The position numbers were made by a program, and so were the translations under genes. This document shows, piece by piece, positions 45,676-57,156 of a stretch of 64,000 nt of DNA. Where the stretch lies: the NCBI GenBank assembly GCA_015501595.1, contig JADNRX010000031.1, positions 62,001 to 126,000 of the forward strand, read 5' to 3'. A model generated the notes under the pieces. It made no database searches, was not told the DNA's origin, and was given only the letters and a program-made list of their open reading frames with translations. This DNA comes from Hymenopellis radicata. Its lineage: Eukaryota; Basidiomycota; Agaricomycetes; Agaricales; Physalacriaceae. Within the stretch, counting starts at the first letter, position 1, and each line of letters begins with the position of its first letter.

Positions 45676-46886
45676 TCAATAATCTCTCCAAAGCAATTCC
45701 GCGCTCGCTTCTTCGTCGGTACGATACACAGCGTTGGAATACACGATTAACGTCCGCTCAAAGTTGTGAACGAACACGACCTTGACGATATGCGGGCAGT
45801 AGATCCTGAGTTCGGCGCTGAGGGCGCGAAATGCAGGAAAGGTCTCTGGAAGCGGAACCCACGCCGATACCTCCAATTCAATGCATTGAAGCCGAGGGAA
45901 CTTCATTAGCAATCCATAGAGGCGCAGTCTCTGCGTCACTGATTAGCAAGGATACGTCAATATTGAACGCTACGCACCTCATCGCCTGGAACTGGTAGCG
46001 CGAAGCTGCCCAAGTATCGCAGTCTGCTTACTGCACTAGCCAGATCCGTCAATATTTCGAGAGTGAAGGATGCCTCGTATACCGAATCAGCGATATCCAG
46101 AGAGCGTAATCTGCCCGTGGACTGGGTGATGCCTGAAACCAGCCGCGACAGCTCCTGCCGCTTTTCAGCGATATCAGAACGCGAAAAACACGTTTTCAAG
46201 CGTTTCACAGGTCGACCTGGAACCAGGGCAGCGGCCGCCTCTGTAAAGGTGCATTCCAATATGGAAAGCTTGCGACAAGCTTCGGGTACGAGACCAGAGG
46301 AAATGGGTGTGGGTACGTCCGTCGTCGGGGTGACAGTGTTAGAGTCGTTGTAGTCTAAAATGTAGAGATCATAAAGATCACGCTGGGAATTAAGGAAGGA
46401 GACGAGGTGGGAATCCCAGTCAAACTCGCAGTGGAAACTACGAAGCTGGAAGGTGCAGCCTTGCAGAATCCAGGCGCTGGGGGCGGGGATGCCGGGACCG
46501 ATGCAAAGATTGAGATAGCGAAGTCGTAAGAGATTGCGTAGTGCGGATGAGAGTGTGTCCAGGAACCCTTCCGGAAGGTCTTCGTCAGACTGCTCGTCGT
46601 CGCCATTGTCGTCGGAATCAGAGGGCTCGGAAATATGGATCGTGAAAGCATCCACATACTCCGCCACGCGGTGCTGCGTTGAGAGCGTCGTACACAAAAG
46701 CATAGTGATGACCACGTCGTGCATGTACACGGTGTTGTACAGGGCGCGTTCTGCCACGTTACGGAACGCTTTGGAGACCCTGCACAATGTGGCGAGGTCA
46801 GAGCGGCTTCCGACATACTTGACTATGTCCCGATAAGCCTCGAGTGACAATTCCATGCACGTTAAGCATAACCTTCGGACCGTCAT
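45676..46886 (-). CDS. F-box/LRR-like hypothetical protein
   Basis: The minus-strand ATG is at 46886. The N-terminus has MELSLEAYRDIVKYVGSRSD then LATLCRVSKAFRNVAERALY, the F-box-like pattern (helix, then LxxVSKxFRxxAxxxLY). An acidic insert (SDSDDNGDDEQSDEDLPEGF) and several Leu-rich segments follow (LRYLNLCIG, LSILECTF, LRSLDIADSVYE). A 47-nt intron just after PVPGDE (acceptor before AGACTGCGC) joins in frame to RLRLYGLLMKFPRLQCIELE and the last exon, ending at 45676. Probably an SCF adaptor-type or LRR protein of the large basidiomycete expansion. Confidence 0.7.
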
Positions 46887-48778
46887 CAGCTTCGCATGAT
46901 AAGCAACGCGACAAGAGTACGCACGTCTCCCACTGGGGGAGTCAGTTGAGGGAAGAGACTGGATATTAAAGTTTTGGCGTTTTGGTAGTGTATGATGGGA
47001 TGAAAGAAACGCGAGATACTCAAGGACAGTGGATGCTCAGGGCCGAGGATCAACCAACAACAGTAGGTGATAGGCACCGGGACAAAGCCGAGACGAAATA
47101 AGGAACGAGCGTGCCCGTCAGAGACGAGAGGTCTGACAGAATCCACAAATATCAAAGCTTTATAGAGCGGCGTGCTGCGACCATTTATAAAGCCTAGACA
47201 TCATAGAACCGGGAAATAATGACACTCACAGCAGCGGAGCCAGACGGAGCCATTTCGGAACACGTAAGTCGAGACTGAGATATACCGGGATGCCCACCGC
47301 GATTCCACGGCACCCAAGCCCTGTACCTGTGGTTGAAGAAGACGGTCATTCTCGTCCAAGAACGTGGAACTTTACTCCCTCGCCGTTACGATTGTTGAGT
47401 ACTCCACAAGAGATCAAGGAACCTCGCGACCACGCGAGAGCCACGAGCTCGAGGTACTCGGTTTTCTCGGCCTGGCTAGCCATGACAACTGTGCTCACTA
47501 TCTCCTGTTCAGATGGAAAGGATTGTGTGTTCAAATGTGTGCGTGGAAGAGGAATGTGTTATTTCAGGTCACCATCACTGTTGAGAATGTAATTGGGGCC
47601 GTTCTCAAGGAACTGACTCCGGCAGGTCCATTTAATTGCGCCATCCGAGTCAGCCGAAGGTTAGCCTACTCACTGTCCGGAACGACAACCACGCTGATCT
47701 TATTGACTGCGATCTTTCCCCAAGGCCCTTTGCCGCCGACGCTCTGAATTGTTCGCTTTTGTCTTCAGCAGTCTGGGCTCAGCTTGCGCTTCTACTCAGC
47801 TTGGAGATGATCATGAGGATCTTCTTGCTCAGCTATATCAAAAGCCTCCGGGATGTACAAACGTGGGCTAGTATCACCACGGTGTTCCATTGTGGCGGAC
47901 TTCTATCTCGCAAGCGATAGTGGCGCTGACAGATTGGATTCGGCGCGAAGCAGACAATGTCTTCCGAGTCTTCTTGGCCTATTGAACGAACCGCTGCTTA
48001 TCGCGCTACTCGATTACCAAGCGAAGACTGGTCTATTTCTAAGACTGCTCTTTCTTTCTTTCATCTGTATCACCTGACTGCAGCTGAATAACTGGCATCT
48101 GTCGACCAACATGTCTGCCCACGATGTCATGTCTTCCTATCCGAGTCTCTGGCAGAGGTAGATTACAACTCCGAAATGGCTTCCAGTTCAGATCCTTTAG
48201 AACAAGGACTCGTCCGCCGGTTCCTTGAATCATTCGGTGTTTCTAGGACTAAAACGGGAACAAGAGAAGAAACGGGCATGTTGGTATGCATTCATGTTAT
48301 CCGTCCTCAAGTCTTGACAACTCCAGGGACAACGTGGTCAGGCGGAATCAATTGTCATCCGGGTGGTAAGAAGGACTCGTGGTTATTGGCGGACGATTTT
48401 AAGAAACGGTGGAAGTAGCCACACGACAAAAACCAGGACAATTTGTCAGAGCAGTGAAACAAATCTGACGTCGTGTAGGATTGTCGCATCCTGATTCCTG
48501 ATGCTCAGGTGACACGGACTTGTTCTGACTTTAGTATTTCGAGTGAGGAACTATAAAATTAGTAGTCTCTCAAAGACAGACGGACGATACAGTGACGAAC
48601 GAGTAAGTACTGTATGTATAAAATTAGGGTGCGCCACTTTATCGAAATGTGTCATAGCGAGGACACGATACTGAGGACCGCGCATACGGCACACATCTAC
48701 ACCGTGCACGGTCGTCGGAACGAGACGGGTGCATTGGTCAGGACTATTCACGCTAACGAAACAACCTCGTGATCGTGT
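46887..48778. other. Interval with degenerate kinase-like fragments
   Basis: Plus-strand frames between about 47340 and 47920 in three phases contain pieces such as RESHELEVLGFLGLASHDN and NDNHADLIDCDL that recall kinase-like proteins (the latter like an HxDxxxxN loop). I could not connect them into one frame. It may be a decayed kinase-like gene or a coincidence. The frame at 48176-48418 is short and unrecognised. Confidence 0.3.
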
Positions 48779-49115
48779 CGAGCTGTGTCGAAGTCAAAGA
48801 CCCTCGATGTGGATTGTTCTACCCCCAGTAAATGGCCCATTGCTCAGTATTTAAAGATTTCGTGTCTGTCACTTGATCTCTTCATTCTCTTCACCTAACA
48901 ATCATGGACAACTTACCCATTTGTCTGGCGCACTCGCCTTCGACGAGCCGCCGTTGCTCTGAGACATCGACCTCAACAACGATCTTGAAGATTGGGGAGG
49001 AGGGGAGTGGGAAGATGTTAGTAGGCTCGCCTTTTCTATGGTCACATCTTTGTATCCTTCCGCAGGGAGAAGCCAAGCACTGAACCGGACGGCAATCGTG
49101 GTCAGGTAAGGCAGG
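48779..49115 (+). pseudogene. Coiled-coil gene unit, copy 3 (promoter plus N-terminal fragment, inverted)
   Basis: The promoter-like block of the coiled-coil repeat is present in reverse (ATGTGGATTGTTCTACCCCC, then TGGCCCATTGCTCAGTATTTAAA). The ATG at 48903 follows, beginning MDNLPICLAHSPS. In another frame DIDLNNDLEDWGGGEWEDVS and LAFSMVTSLYPS match the other copies, so there is at least one frameshift. The coiled-coil part is missing, making this a truncated and diverged pseudogene. Confidence 0.55.
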
Positions 49116-49364
49116 GCCGGTGCGGCGCATGGCGCATGCAAACTACGCATGCGGTGTACGCCCTACTCCACCACCCTAATACTTGCATCCAAAGTACGTG
49201 CGGAAATAATGTCATATTCGGGACTTTCCTGTCTCGGCACGTGCTTCGACCTCCATATTTGCTCTGGACAGAATTGCGCGCGTGTGCAATTCACATCCCT
49301 CTTGATAGACAATTCCTAACTACCTACTGCATTCTTGTATTCAGAATCTCTGCATTTTTGTGAA

Positions 49365-51812
49365 ATGGCCGTTGATCGTCACCCCTCGTCCGTGCGTGAG
49401 AACATACTATTACCGGCAATCAAGCGTGGTTGGTTCGGTTTCGTTACTCTTCATTTTACCATGACCACGACGCGTGAAGAGAGGTTCATGAACCTCAACC
49501 CACCGCATTACGGACGCGATGGTGTGGCATCTCCCAGACCCAAATATCCCCGGGCAACTTTCTCGACACGCACATTGACGAGAATCTCGTCCTGAGGCGC
49601 GTCGTGATACATCTTCCTCTACTGACAGCGCTAGCACACGTTGTCGATGCGAAACTGGGCGGATTCTCTAATCGTCACTTGATACCAGATGACTTTTTTG
49701 GGCGTACGCAGGACTGGTATCGGAGCCCGGTCGATGTAAACACGGCGGAGCCTATAGCTATGACACACCAGATGGGGGCTGGTTCTGTGGGCTCGCAACT
49801 CGCGTCTAGCATATATATACACCCTGAGCAGCCGCTGCTCTTCTCGGCACTTTCATGGGGACATTCTGAACTGGATACCTGTGACCAAAACTCGTCAAAC
49901 TCCTTCCTTGTTGAACATGTCTTTCTTCGCTTCGCCAACTATAGTGTGAGGGAGCCTCGCTTCTTACAGAAGTTTGATCCAGAAATGCGCCCTAAAATGC
50001 TGGATATCGGAAAGCAGTATCCTAACTTGGCTACTGCCATGTTCTTTTGTCCAGCTGCACATGAACTGCTTCGGAAGATGGAGCGTGTGGCAGAGATGAA
50101 GGAATTCCCTTGGACGTCTAATTCAACCACAGTCAATCCGTCTCCAGCCCCGAAGGTGCTACGAACACCTGATAACCCTCACCCATTATGGCCTCTTCCC
50201 AAGCTTGATCCCGCCCCGCATCGGGAGGGCCACATCCGACGTAGTTCCCGTACCGAGTCTCCCGTCGTGGACTACTGCTCGCCTGGTCGTGTCATGTCTA
50301 TCGGAAAGGAAAACTGGCGTGACAACCCCGCTCAATATATTCAAAGGGTGAGTTCATTTCTGCTCCTGTACTTTCGTTAAAAACGGTGCAGGCATGGGCA
50401 ATCGCAGTAAGAGCTGACGCCTCGGTCATTGTGTTCGACTGCGGGAACTACCTACGTATCGGAATTCGTCATCGCGAGACGCAAACACTGATCTTGTCGG
50501 ATTTACTCGACGTGTGCCATGCCAAGGACCCCGCGTATGGGAAGATTTGGGCTGGTATGCATATAGCGATCGCACAGGATATGATGGAACGCTACCAGAT
50601 CCGTCTAGCGTCGCAACCCGTTCCTATGACTGCTCCCAGTCTAAAGCGTGCATCCCCAGATACCGAAGAAGGTTCCAACAAAAAACGAAAGGCGACAGCG
50701 CGAGGAAAACTCGGTAGCAAGGTATGTAGAATGATTATTCTACTTGACGAAATGCTGACGATTTTCAGGGATCTCACGCGAAGACTAGCACGTCGAAACG
50801 GCAAGGCGAAACAACTACAAGCCGTACAAAGGTGAGCCTCAGCCTCAGATCAGTCCCGCGTCGAGTAATTCCCCTCAGTCGTCCGGTGGAAGAATAATTG
50901 ACCATGAAAAGGCCCGCCAACTTTTGATCTTCCAACCTTCCTGTTAGCTGACCTCACCCATGAAGGTTGTTGGTCTTTCTTCAGGCACGGTTTCACAGAT
51001 GAATGTTCTCTTTTTTGTTTTGTCTGGAGACTGTATCACTAATCAGTCTGCAGAACCTCGAAACCTCGTTCTCTCGACACGTTGCGATCGCCATATACAT
51101 TCGATTTGGGATATATAATTCTCCTTCTCCTTCAATTCTTCTTCAACCCGGGCAAAGGCGAAGGGCAGCCTACCCTCCCACTAGTTATCTTACATTGGTC
51201 TTGAACTCTCGGCTCGGGACAGGTGCAACGGGTGATGTATTCGCGGCCACCATTCCCAATGTCAAGCACGGACCGATAGTCGTGAAGCTGGCGACGACTT
51301 TCAGACGCCTATGCCGATTACGACACGAGTACTCTGTTTACGCTCACCTGAAGAACGCCAATGTGAAGTGTATTCCACGGGTATTTGGCTTTTATCAGGA
51401 TGCTCAACGCAGCGCTGGTGCACTGATATTGAGCAACGATGGCCGCTCACTCGGTGGGCGCCGAGCTAAACTCACGGCGAATGAAAAGTATGGGGCCTAC
51501 TCTCATCGAATACCAACCCTCTGAGCAATTCACAGAACCCTTATACGAGCTGCGATGACCTCCATTCATGCCGCGGGCGTTCTACATCGCGATCTGAGAA
51601 CGTGGAACATCTTGGTCAATGATGCGGGCGGCATTTCCATTATCGACTTTGACAGGGCAAACATTGATGCGCAGGAAAAGGACTTCCGAGTGGAATGGGA
51701 GCGGTTGGAAAAACTGCTGAAGGGGCAGCATGTTGAGAATGGTCAGGTCATCGGGAAAGATGGAATGCCTGCGAACATTGGCGATCTCGTGAACGATAAC
51801 CCGGAGGTGTAA
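49365..51812 (+). CDS. Fungal protein kinase-like gene, left copy, with a frameshift near the 5' end
   Basis: Exons include 49365-50347, 50392-50721, a short one from 50769, and kinase exons at about 51189-51488 and 51539-51812. The N-terminal part (FGRTQDWYRSPVDVNT, DCGNYLRIGIRHRETQTLIL) is shared with the two relatives in this window. The kinase part has a glycine-rich loop (GTGATGDVF), a VVKLA lysine, and the catalytic loop HRDLRTWNILV with IDFD in place of DFG, as in fungal-specific kinase-like families. Relative to the right copy (61800-64000), one C is missing from a C-run at 49548-49551, which shifts the frame between PKYP and GNFLDTHIDE. The gene may therefore be a recent pseudogene, or translation may start downstream. 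Confidence 0.65.
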
Positions 51813-51815
51813 ATT
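49590..51815 (+). repeat. Inverted duplication, left arm (kinase-like gene)
   Basis: It is nearly identical by eye to the reverse complement of about 61797-63960, including introns and synonymous sites. The two arms face each other around about 10 kb that contains conserved genes. Confidence 0.85.
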
Positions 51816-51898
51816 GCGATATCATTAGTAGCTCTCAACAATGCTTGCATCGTTCGTCAATGGGACTCGTGACGGTTTCTACCTGCCTACTACCTGTT

Positions 51899-54300
51899 TT
51901 ATGGAGATAGTCCGTATGTCGTATACATGTCCTGCACAATCTCGTTCATATGGACTATATCTTCACCTCTGCGCTTGGTCTCCTCCTCTCCGTGGCTGGG
52001 CCAAAACTGCATCTCGCGCAAGTTCTTGAATACGAGCCGGATTGACTCCGTGTGATCTAAGGCCACCAACACGTCTGACATCGACAACAACGCTCCGTGT
52101 GTGTGCCTCGTAGCATGTAGCCTGTTGAGTGTGTATCGAAGTTCATCATCCAGCCTAAAGAACATTAGCTACGTGATCAAGACTGTACGATGTACGCGAC
52201 CTTTTAACGCGGCTCAGTAGACGACTTTTTGAGAAAGTGTTGGAGAGATAGTTCAAGTGTTGACCGAGCGGTATCCCGATGTCCTCCAGGAACAGAAAAT
52301 GAGCATTGGTCGCCGAGTCTCCAAAAATTCCGTATAACTGGGGTAGAATAGCGGCATCCGATGTTCTTGAGATCCGGAGACGATGTTGATATTCAATCTC
52401 CAACTGCTTCCCAGCAGAGACGCCAACCGCCATTTGTACAACCAGCGGTGTCCATCCCCACTCGAGTCCACCTCCATGCCCCCACACGTGTGCCTCTGCC
52501 TCGGGTGGATGGTCCAACTCTGTTCGATATGGATCCCCCCGGAAATAGATACCTGGGCTTATATCGCCGAGAATAAACCCCCCTTCCTCGTTCCTTCCCT
52601 CATTCGTCGACGCAACCAGGGTATGCCCGATATCACTGGCTAACGCATGCGAGTTATTGTTGAGGTCGAGGACGCGATCAATATCGGGCTGAGGTGGTTG
52701 TTCCCGCCTTGCCAGATATTTGAGTAAGACGGGAGTCTTCACCCACAGTGCCTTTACCGTCTTCGTTTCGAGAAGCTGCTGGGCCAGATAATCAGCCTAT
52801 GAAGAGCGCATTAGTTGTTATTTCGTCAATTATATGACTGGTAACTTCACCGTCACGAAAGTGGTAAGGTGTCTGGACAAGGCCTAACATCGGGGGTCAG
52901 TCATACGATGCATATTGGAGCATGGAAGGCATACATTGGTTGGCACTTGGATACCAATCTGTGCGGCGTTACGCCATAGATTAGCTCGCCAAACCAAATC
53001 CAGAGTTGCAATAATATTGAGGCCAATGCGAACCCTCATGTGCGAAGGCAGCGTTCGATCATACGGGTCCCTTGAGACGTCATGGCATGGCGATGTAAAA
53101 AGTATCTGTAGATGTCGGTGCCGCATGCAGATCATTTCGTACTGGCCATCGCCTATGATTGCAAATGTGCCGTTTATGGATACGAGCTTTGTCCAAACCT
53201 AGAGGTGACCGGCTCAGAAACAAGGAGGGAATTGCTGCGAATGGCTATACCTTCTTCAAGACTTGTCGGGCAAGCAACATCTTCTGGTGGTTGGGTCTAC
53301 CGTCAGGTTTCGCAACATCCGACTTGATCTGGCTAACGATATCTTTAACGATAGTTGAGTCCGGGCCTGCTGTGCGCGCGGAACGGGGAAAGTCGCCGTG
53401 AGTATCAAAGTACTCTCTACAGAAGGGTGTTTCACACGTATTCTCCTTCGGTGAACAGTGAGTCCATGAAAAATCCTCGTGAGTCGAACCGATACGCTCG
53501 AACGACTTGGCGGTTCCTTTCAGGAACTCGGGCTCCGTAAAATAGTACAGGACGAACGGCGTCAAGCCGAACTCCTCAGCTGCCAACAGGCTTTGAGAGA
53601 GGTCCAGACCCGCCGGGATGACCTTACGGTCGAGTGAAAGATAGGACTGCACCGACTCATCGCGGTATTCAGAGGAAGGGTCGCTTTGCCATACCAGGTA
53701 TGGGTTCTCCCAGGCCGATACCGATGAATCCAGGAAGGCAGAAGCGGCCGTAGCAGCTATTATCTCGCGCGCTGTACAAAACGCCTGAACTTCGCGTCTG
53801 TCTGCTAGATAGTTCTTCCTAGGGTCCTCCTGAAGCCAGTCGCGCCCGCGCGAGCCGCATACATGTAATGGCTCTAGGGCTGGAAGACGTGTGTTGTCCG
53901 TAAGAGCAGCGTCACACATCATGCCAGAGTATTTGGCAAGTCCCGGCAGTTGGACAACATATCTGAGGAGAAGATCTTCTGCAAGATGAAGCTCGGAGAG
54001 TTCGAGCACGTCCGCTGGTTCGACCGACTGTCCGATCGCTGGGGGAATGGAAATAGATTGTGAATGGAGAAACGTATTTCCGCCAATCGAATACGTTCCG
54101 GCTGTGGGGGCGGTAGGAGGGGGAGCGGTGACTGCTGTCTGCGCTTGGCTTAGCGTGACAGTGCCGGTAGTACCATTACCAGACTTCTTGCAACGAGGAA
54201 GCTGCCATGCAAGAAGTTGTTCAAGCTCGCTCCTTTGGAGAAAAATACATCTTGAGTGAACGTCAAGCTCGAGAAACAAATGAACGTACTCGTCTGTCAT
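51899..54300 (-). CDS. Pseudokinase of the same kinase-like family
   Basis: The minus-strand exons begin at the ATG at 54300 (exon 1 to 53251, exon 2 53198-52935, then ALSRHLTTFVT, then ADYLAQQLLETKTVKALWV, ending at 51899). Architecture matches the neighbouring kinase genes: a long N-terminal domain, then GDGQYEMICMRHRHLQILF (equivalent to GNYLRIGIRHRETQTLIL), then a kinase-like domain. Key residues are replaced: the VVKLA lysine region reads VVQMAVG, HRDL reads THGALL and the metal-binding IDFD reads VFKN. The fold could persist but phosphotransfer is unlikely. The protein is otherwise unbroken, so a non-catalytic role is possible. It is convergent with the left kinase copy. Confidence 0.6.
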
Positions 54301-55005
54301 TCCTGTGCCGGTGCAGGTGCAACAATGGACTAGTTACCAATGTGCGGAAGGTTCAGAGCGCCTGGTATTTGTTTGCGTGCATTGTTCCGTAAGTGGCACA
54401 ATAAGACAAAAGCGAGGTCTTTCCAACAGGCATGCTAACACGTCAAGGTTTGCTAAATCATTCACCCTCGCGACACCTTGTCTCTGCATTCGTCCAAGCA
54501 GTTCCGAGGCTTTGTATCCTCTCACGAATGCGTTGATAGGATCATGAACAAACCTGTGCATGAGAATGAGGACCCACAAAGGCGTGAGAATGTGTATCCA
54601 CTTCCTAGTATTTCTCGGCCATTTGTAGATCCTTATGGGCCTGGCCAGTGGCAGCACCATTCCGTACTTCAGAGTATCGTCCGTGAAGGTTCTTCCTTGT
54701 CAGAAGAGATGGCCATAGTAATGTCCTGCTCATGTTCGCCACCAAACCGACGGCGCGCTATGACAAGAACGGCGAGGGCTGTCCTTGATCTGAAAACAAT
54801 AAGAAACCTTCATAATAAAAACGGAACAATAGAATCACGGCGTTGTGATCTGGCACAGGAAGTTAACAATAACGGATGAACTTAGTGACCGCCGACAAGC
54901 GACCTACCTTCATCCAAATTCTACATGGTCACCGCATCAAGTTGAACAACAATACGTGTACTTAAGCTGAGATTCAGCGGAGCATAGACCTGCATCTTCC
55001 TGTCA
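54301..55005. other. Spacer with unassigned short frames
   Basis: Short frames occur on both strands (for example 54478-54879 plus and 54334-54660 minus) without domain or splice support. It probably contains the promoters of the pseudokinase (minus) and the next gene (plus). Confidence 0.35.
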
Positions 55006-55949
55006 TTGCATTCGCGTGAGTCTTCATCACACGAACAGAGCCGTGCTGATTTTAACAATCTTTTCACCTTCAAGCATCACTCCAGAGCATCTTCAGCTAT
55101 GACCAACGCATCGGGCGCACATATCGGCATTGCGGAGCACACCATGTCTGCTACACCAGCGGAGCCAACAGCTAGCGGTTCCGGTCAGTCCGCCGACTCC
55201 GCAACGGCCTTGATTGACTCGAGTCAGTACTGGCATGACGGAAGCTTCACGGAGGCTGGGGGCCTAGCTTTCGCACCTCACACGTATCCCTTTGGTGACA
55301 GCAGTCCATCGTTCCTTTCAACCGTGGATAGGGTGGAAGGATCGCGCCTACAGGGATCCAGCAGCGCGACAGTCCCGAGAACTGAGCACCATCAACGAGG
55401 ACGCACTGCGGCTGAATTTGACTATGGTGCTGCCCTCCGAGGTGTAATGCTTCGTCAAGAAGAAGAGGAGGAGAAGTCGCAATTAGGGAGAGACTCGGAG
55501 TTACATAGGCAGGCACCGAGTGCGATCCCATTCCCAAGCTTGAATGCGGACGGGTACTATCGAGATGTCGATTATCGTGAACAGCAGAGACAACGAGTGC
55601 GAAGTATGGGTGCCTCCAGTCAGAGAGGCGCTCGGAAGGAGTCTGGACGAAGGGATAGTGGGGCGCGCGAAGGACTCAGGGCAACGAAAGATACGGTGTG
55701 TTGTCTCTCGTGTGTACATAAGACGATGCTGAGAAACATGACTAGGAGAGTCTGGGTCAGATGAAAAAATCAGCCCTTGAGCTTTATCGTGATATCCGCT
55801 ACAAGCTGCAGGTCGGCTTGAGTCAGGAAGACGTCGATGATGAAGAGGATCCAAAGTGGTTGTCCGAGTTATTGGCTGAGAGGAAGTTTGCAGCAGATAG
55901 TTCAGAGGCAAAGAGTACGCGAAGAGGCGGTCGATCAAAGAAAGCCTGA
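55006..55949 (+). CDS. Hypothetical Ser-rich protein with charged C-terminus
   Basis: The start may be the ATG at 55006 or 55099. The N-terminal two-thirds is Ser/Thr/Gly-rich and probably disordered. Then come RGVMLRQEEEEEKSQLGR, a helical REQQRQRVRSMG segment, and, after an intron of about 56 nt (donor GTGTGT after KDT, acceptor ACTAG), LGQMKKSALELYRDIRYKLQ and a basic tail RRGGRSKKA with the stop at 55947-55949. No known domain. Confidence 0.55.
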
Positions 55950-57156
55950 ATGAGGAAGGAAGGAAATATCACGTTGCTTTGTATATGGCCAACTCTGTTC
56001 GATATGTTCCCACGAAAATAAATACGGTGACATACCTGGGCCTAAACGGTTAAACGTTAATGTTAACGCGCGCTAGCTTAATCAGGCAAACAATATGCTC
56101 TGTATGAGTGCGCCTGATGTCAGTATAAGAGAAATCGTGCACATTCACATTGCTAGGCAAATATGTGTTTTGTAAATGAAAATGACCGACCAGGACTGGG
56201 TGCTCCCAAATAGCTGTGGAACACTCAACTCGACAGATAGAGCGGTGAGCGAATCCTGGCAGGGTCAATCCCAGTACACCTGCGAGTCCCCGGCGCAACC
56301 AGAAGGAGACCCAAACCCTCAAGGCTCAAGCACTTGTTAGGAATGCTGATCAAATCAATAATAAAAGAGGGATGTGGAGGGTGGGCAGAAGAAAATGACT
56401 GGTGCCGATGTACACGCTGTGGCAGAGGAGACGGGCAGTCATCGTCGTCGACTCCCGTCGTGAGTGTAACGAGGAAAGGCTTTGAGGCGCGCACGGGTCA
56501 TCGGCCCAATCGGCCACACGTCATCGCGTGGCAAGTCGCTCAGCAAGGCTTCAAGCTTCAGATCGATCATCATTCTGCCACAACAACGACTTGTAGGACT
56601 TACAGGCAAGAGGTCTCGGGGCAGTAGTCCAATGAAAAGATGTATCCCATGGCAGAGGCATAATAAGATGAGGAGCCCGAGGAGAAGCTAAGATGGAGAA
56701 GATGGAGGGTGACCACTACCCTCCACTACCATGAAACAATGCTCTCGCAGAAACACATTGACAGGATATCGACGTCGGACAGAGGTAGGTCGATGTTTGC
56801 GGGTAGGAAGTCGTCTCAGGCCCAGGCCCGTGGATATTGCACACTGGTGTGAGCTTCCAGGAGGAAAGTGGCTTTTTTTATAACAAAAGAGTAAATTCAA
56901 CGAACAAGCCACCACGACATCATGTAGACATCGTGGATACCGCTGCGTGTTTTTTTGTTGGGGTTGCGTCGCTAGACGACTTTTGTAGTTTGATGGTGGT
57001 GGTCAACACATCTATCTTACGCTTACCCTACCCGTTCGTGAACGCGTGAACACTAACCCTCATTCATCGACGCGAACAGGGAAAATATACACGGCAAGTT
57101 CTCAGCCCAATCCTAGGCCGACGGCCAAGAATCAATACAAGCATACATTTAGTATT
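55950..57156. other. Non-coding interval
   Basis: No gene is supported. Short frames at 56334-56691 lack any signature. The right part is the 3' flank of the UBP6 gene. Confidence 0.4.

Noticed and set aside
47290..48418. Several plus-strand frames with kinase-like pieces
   Set aside because: The pieces are in different phases and could not be joined by plausible introns, so no gene model is claimed beyond a possible decayed kinase-like gene.
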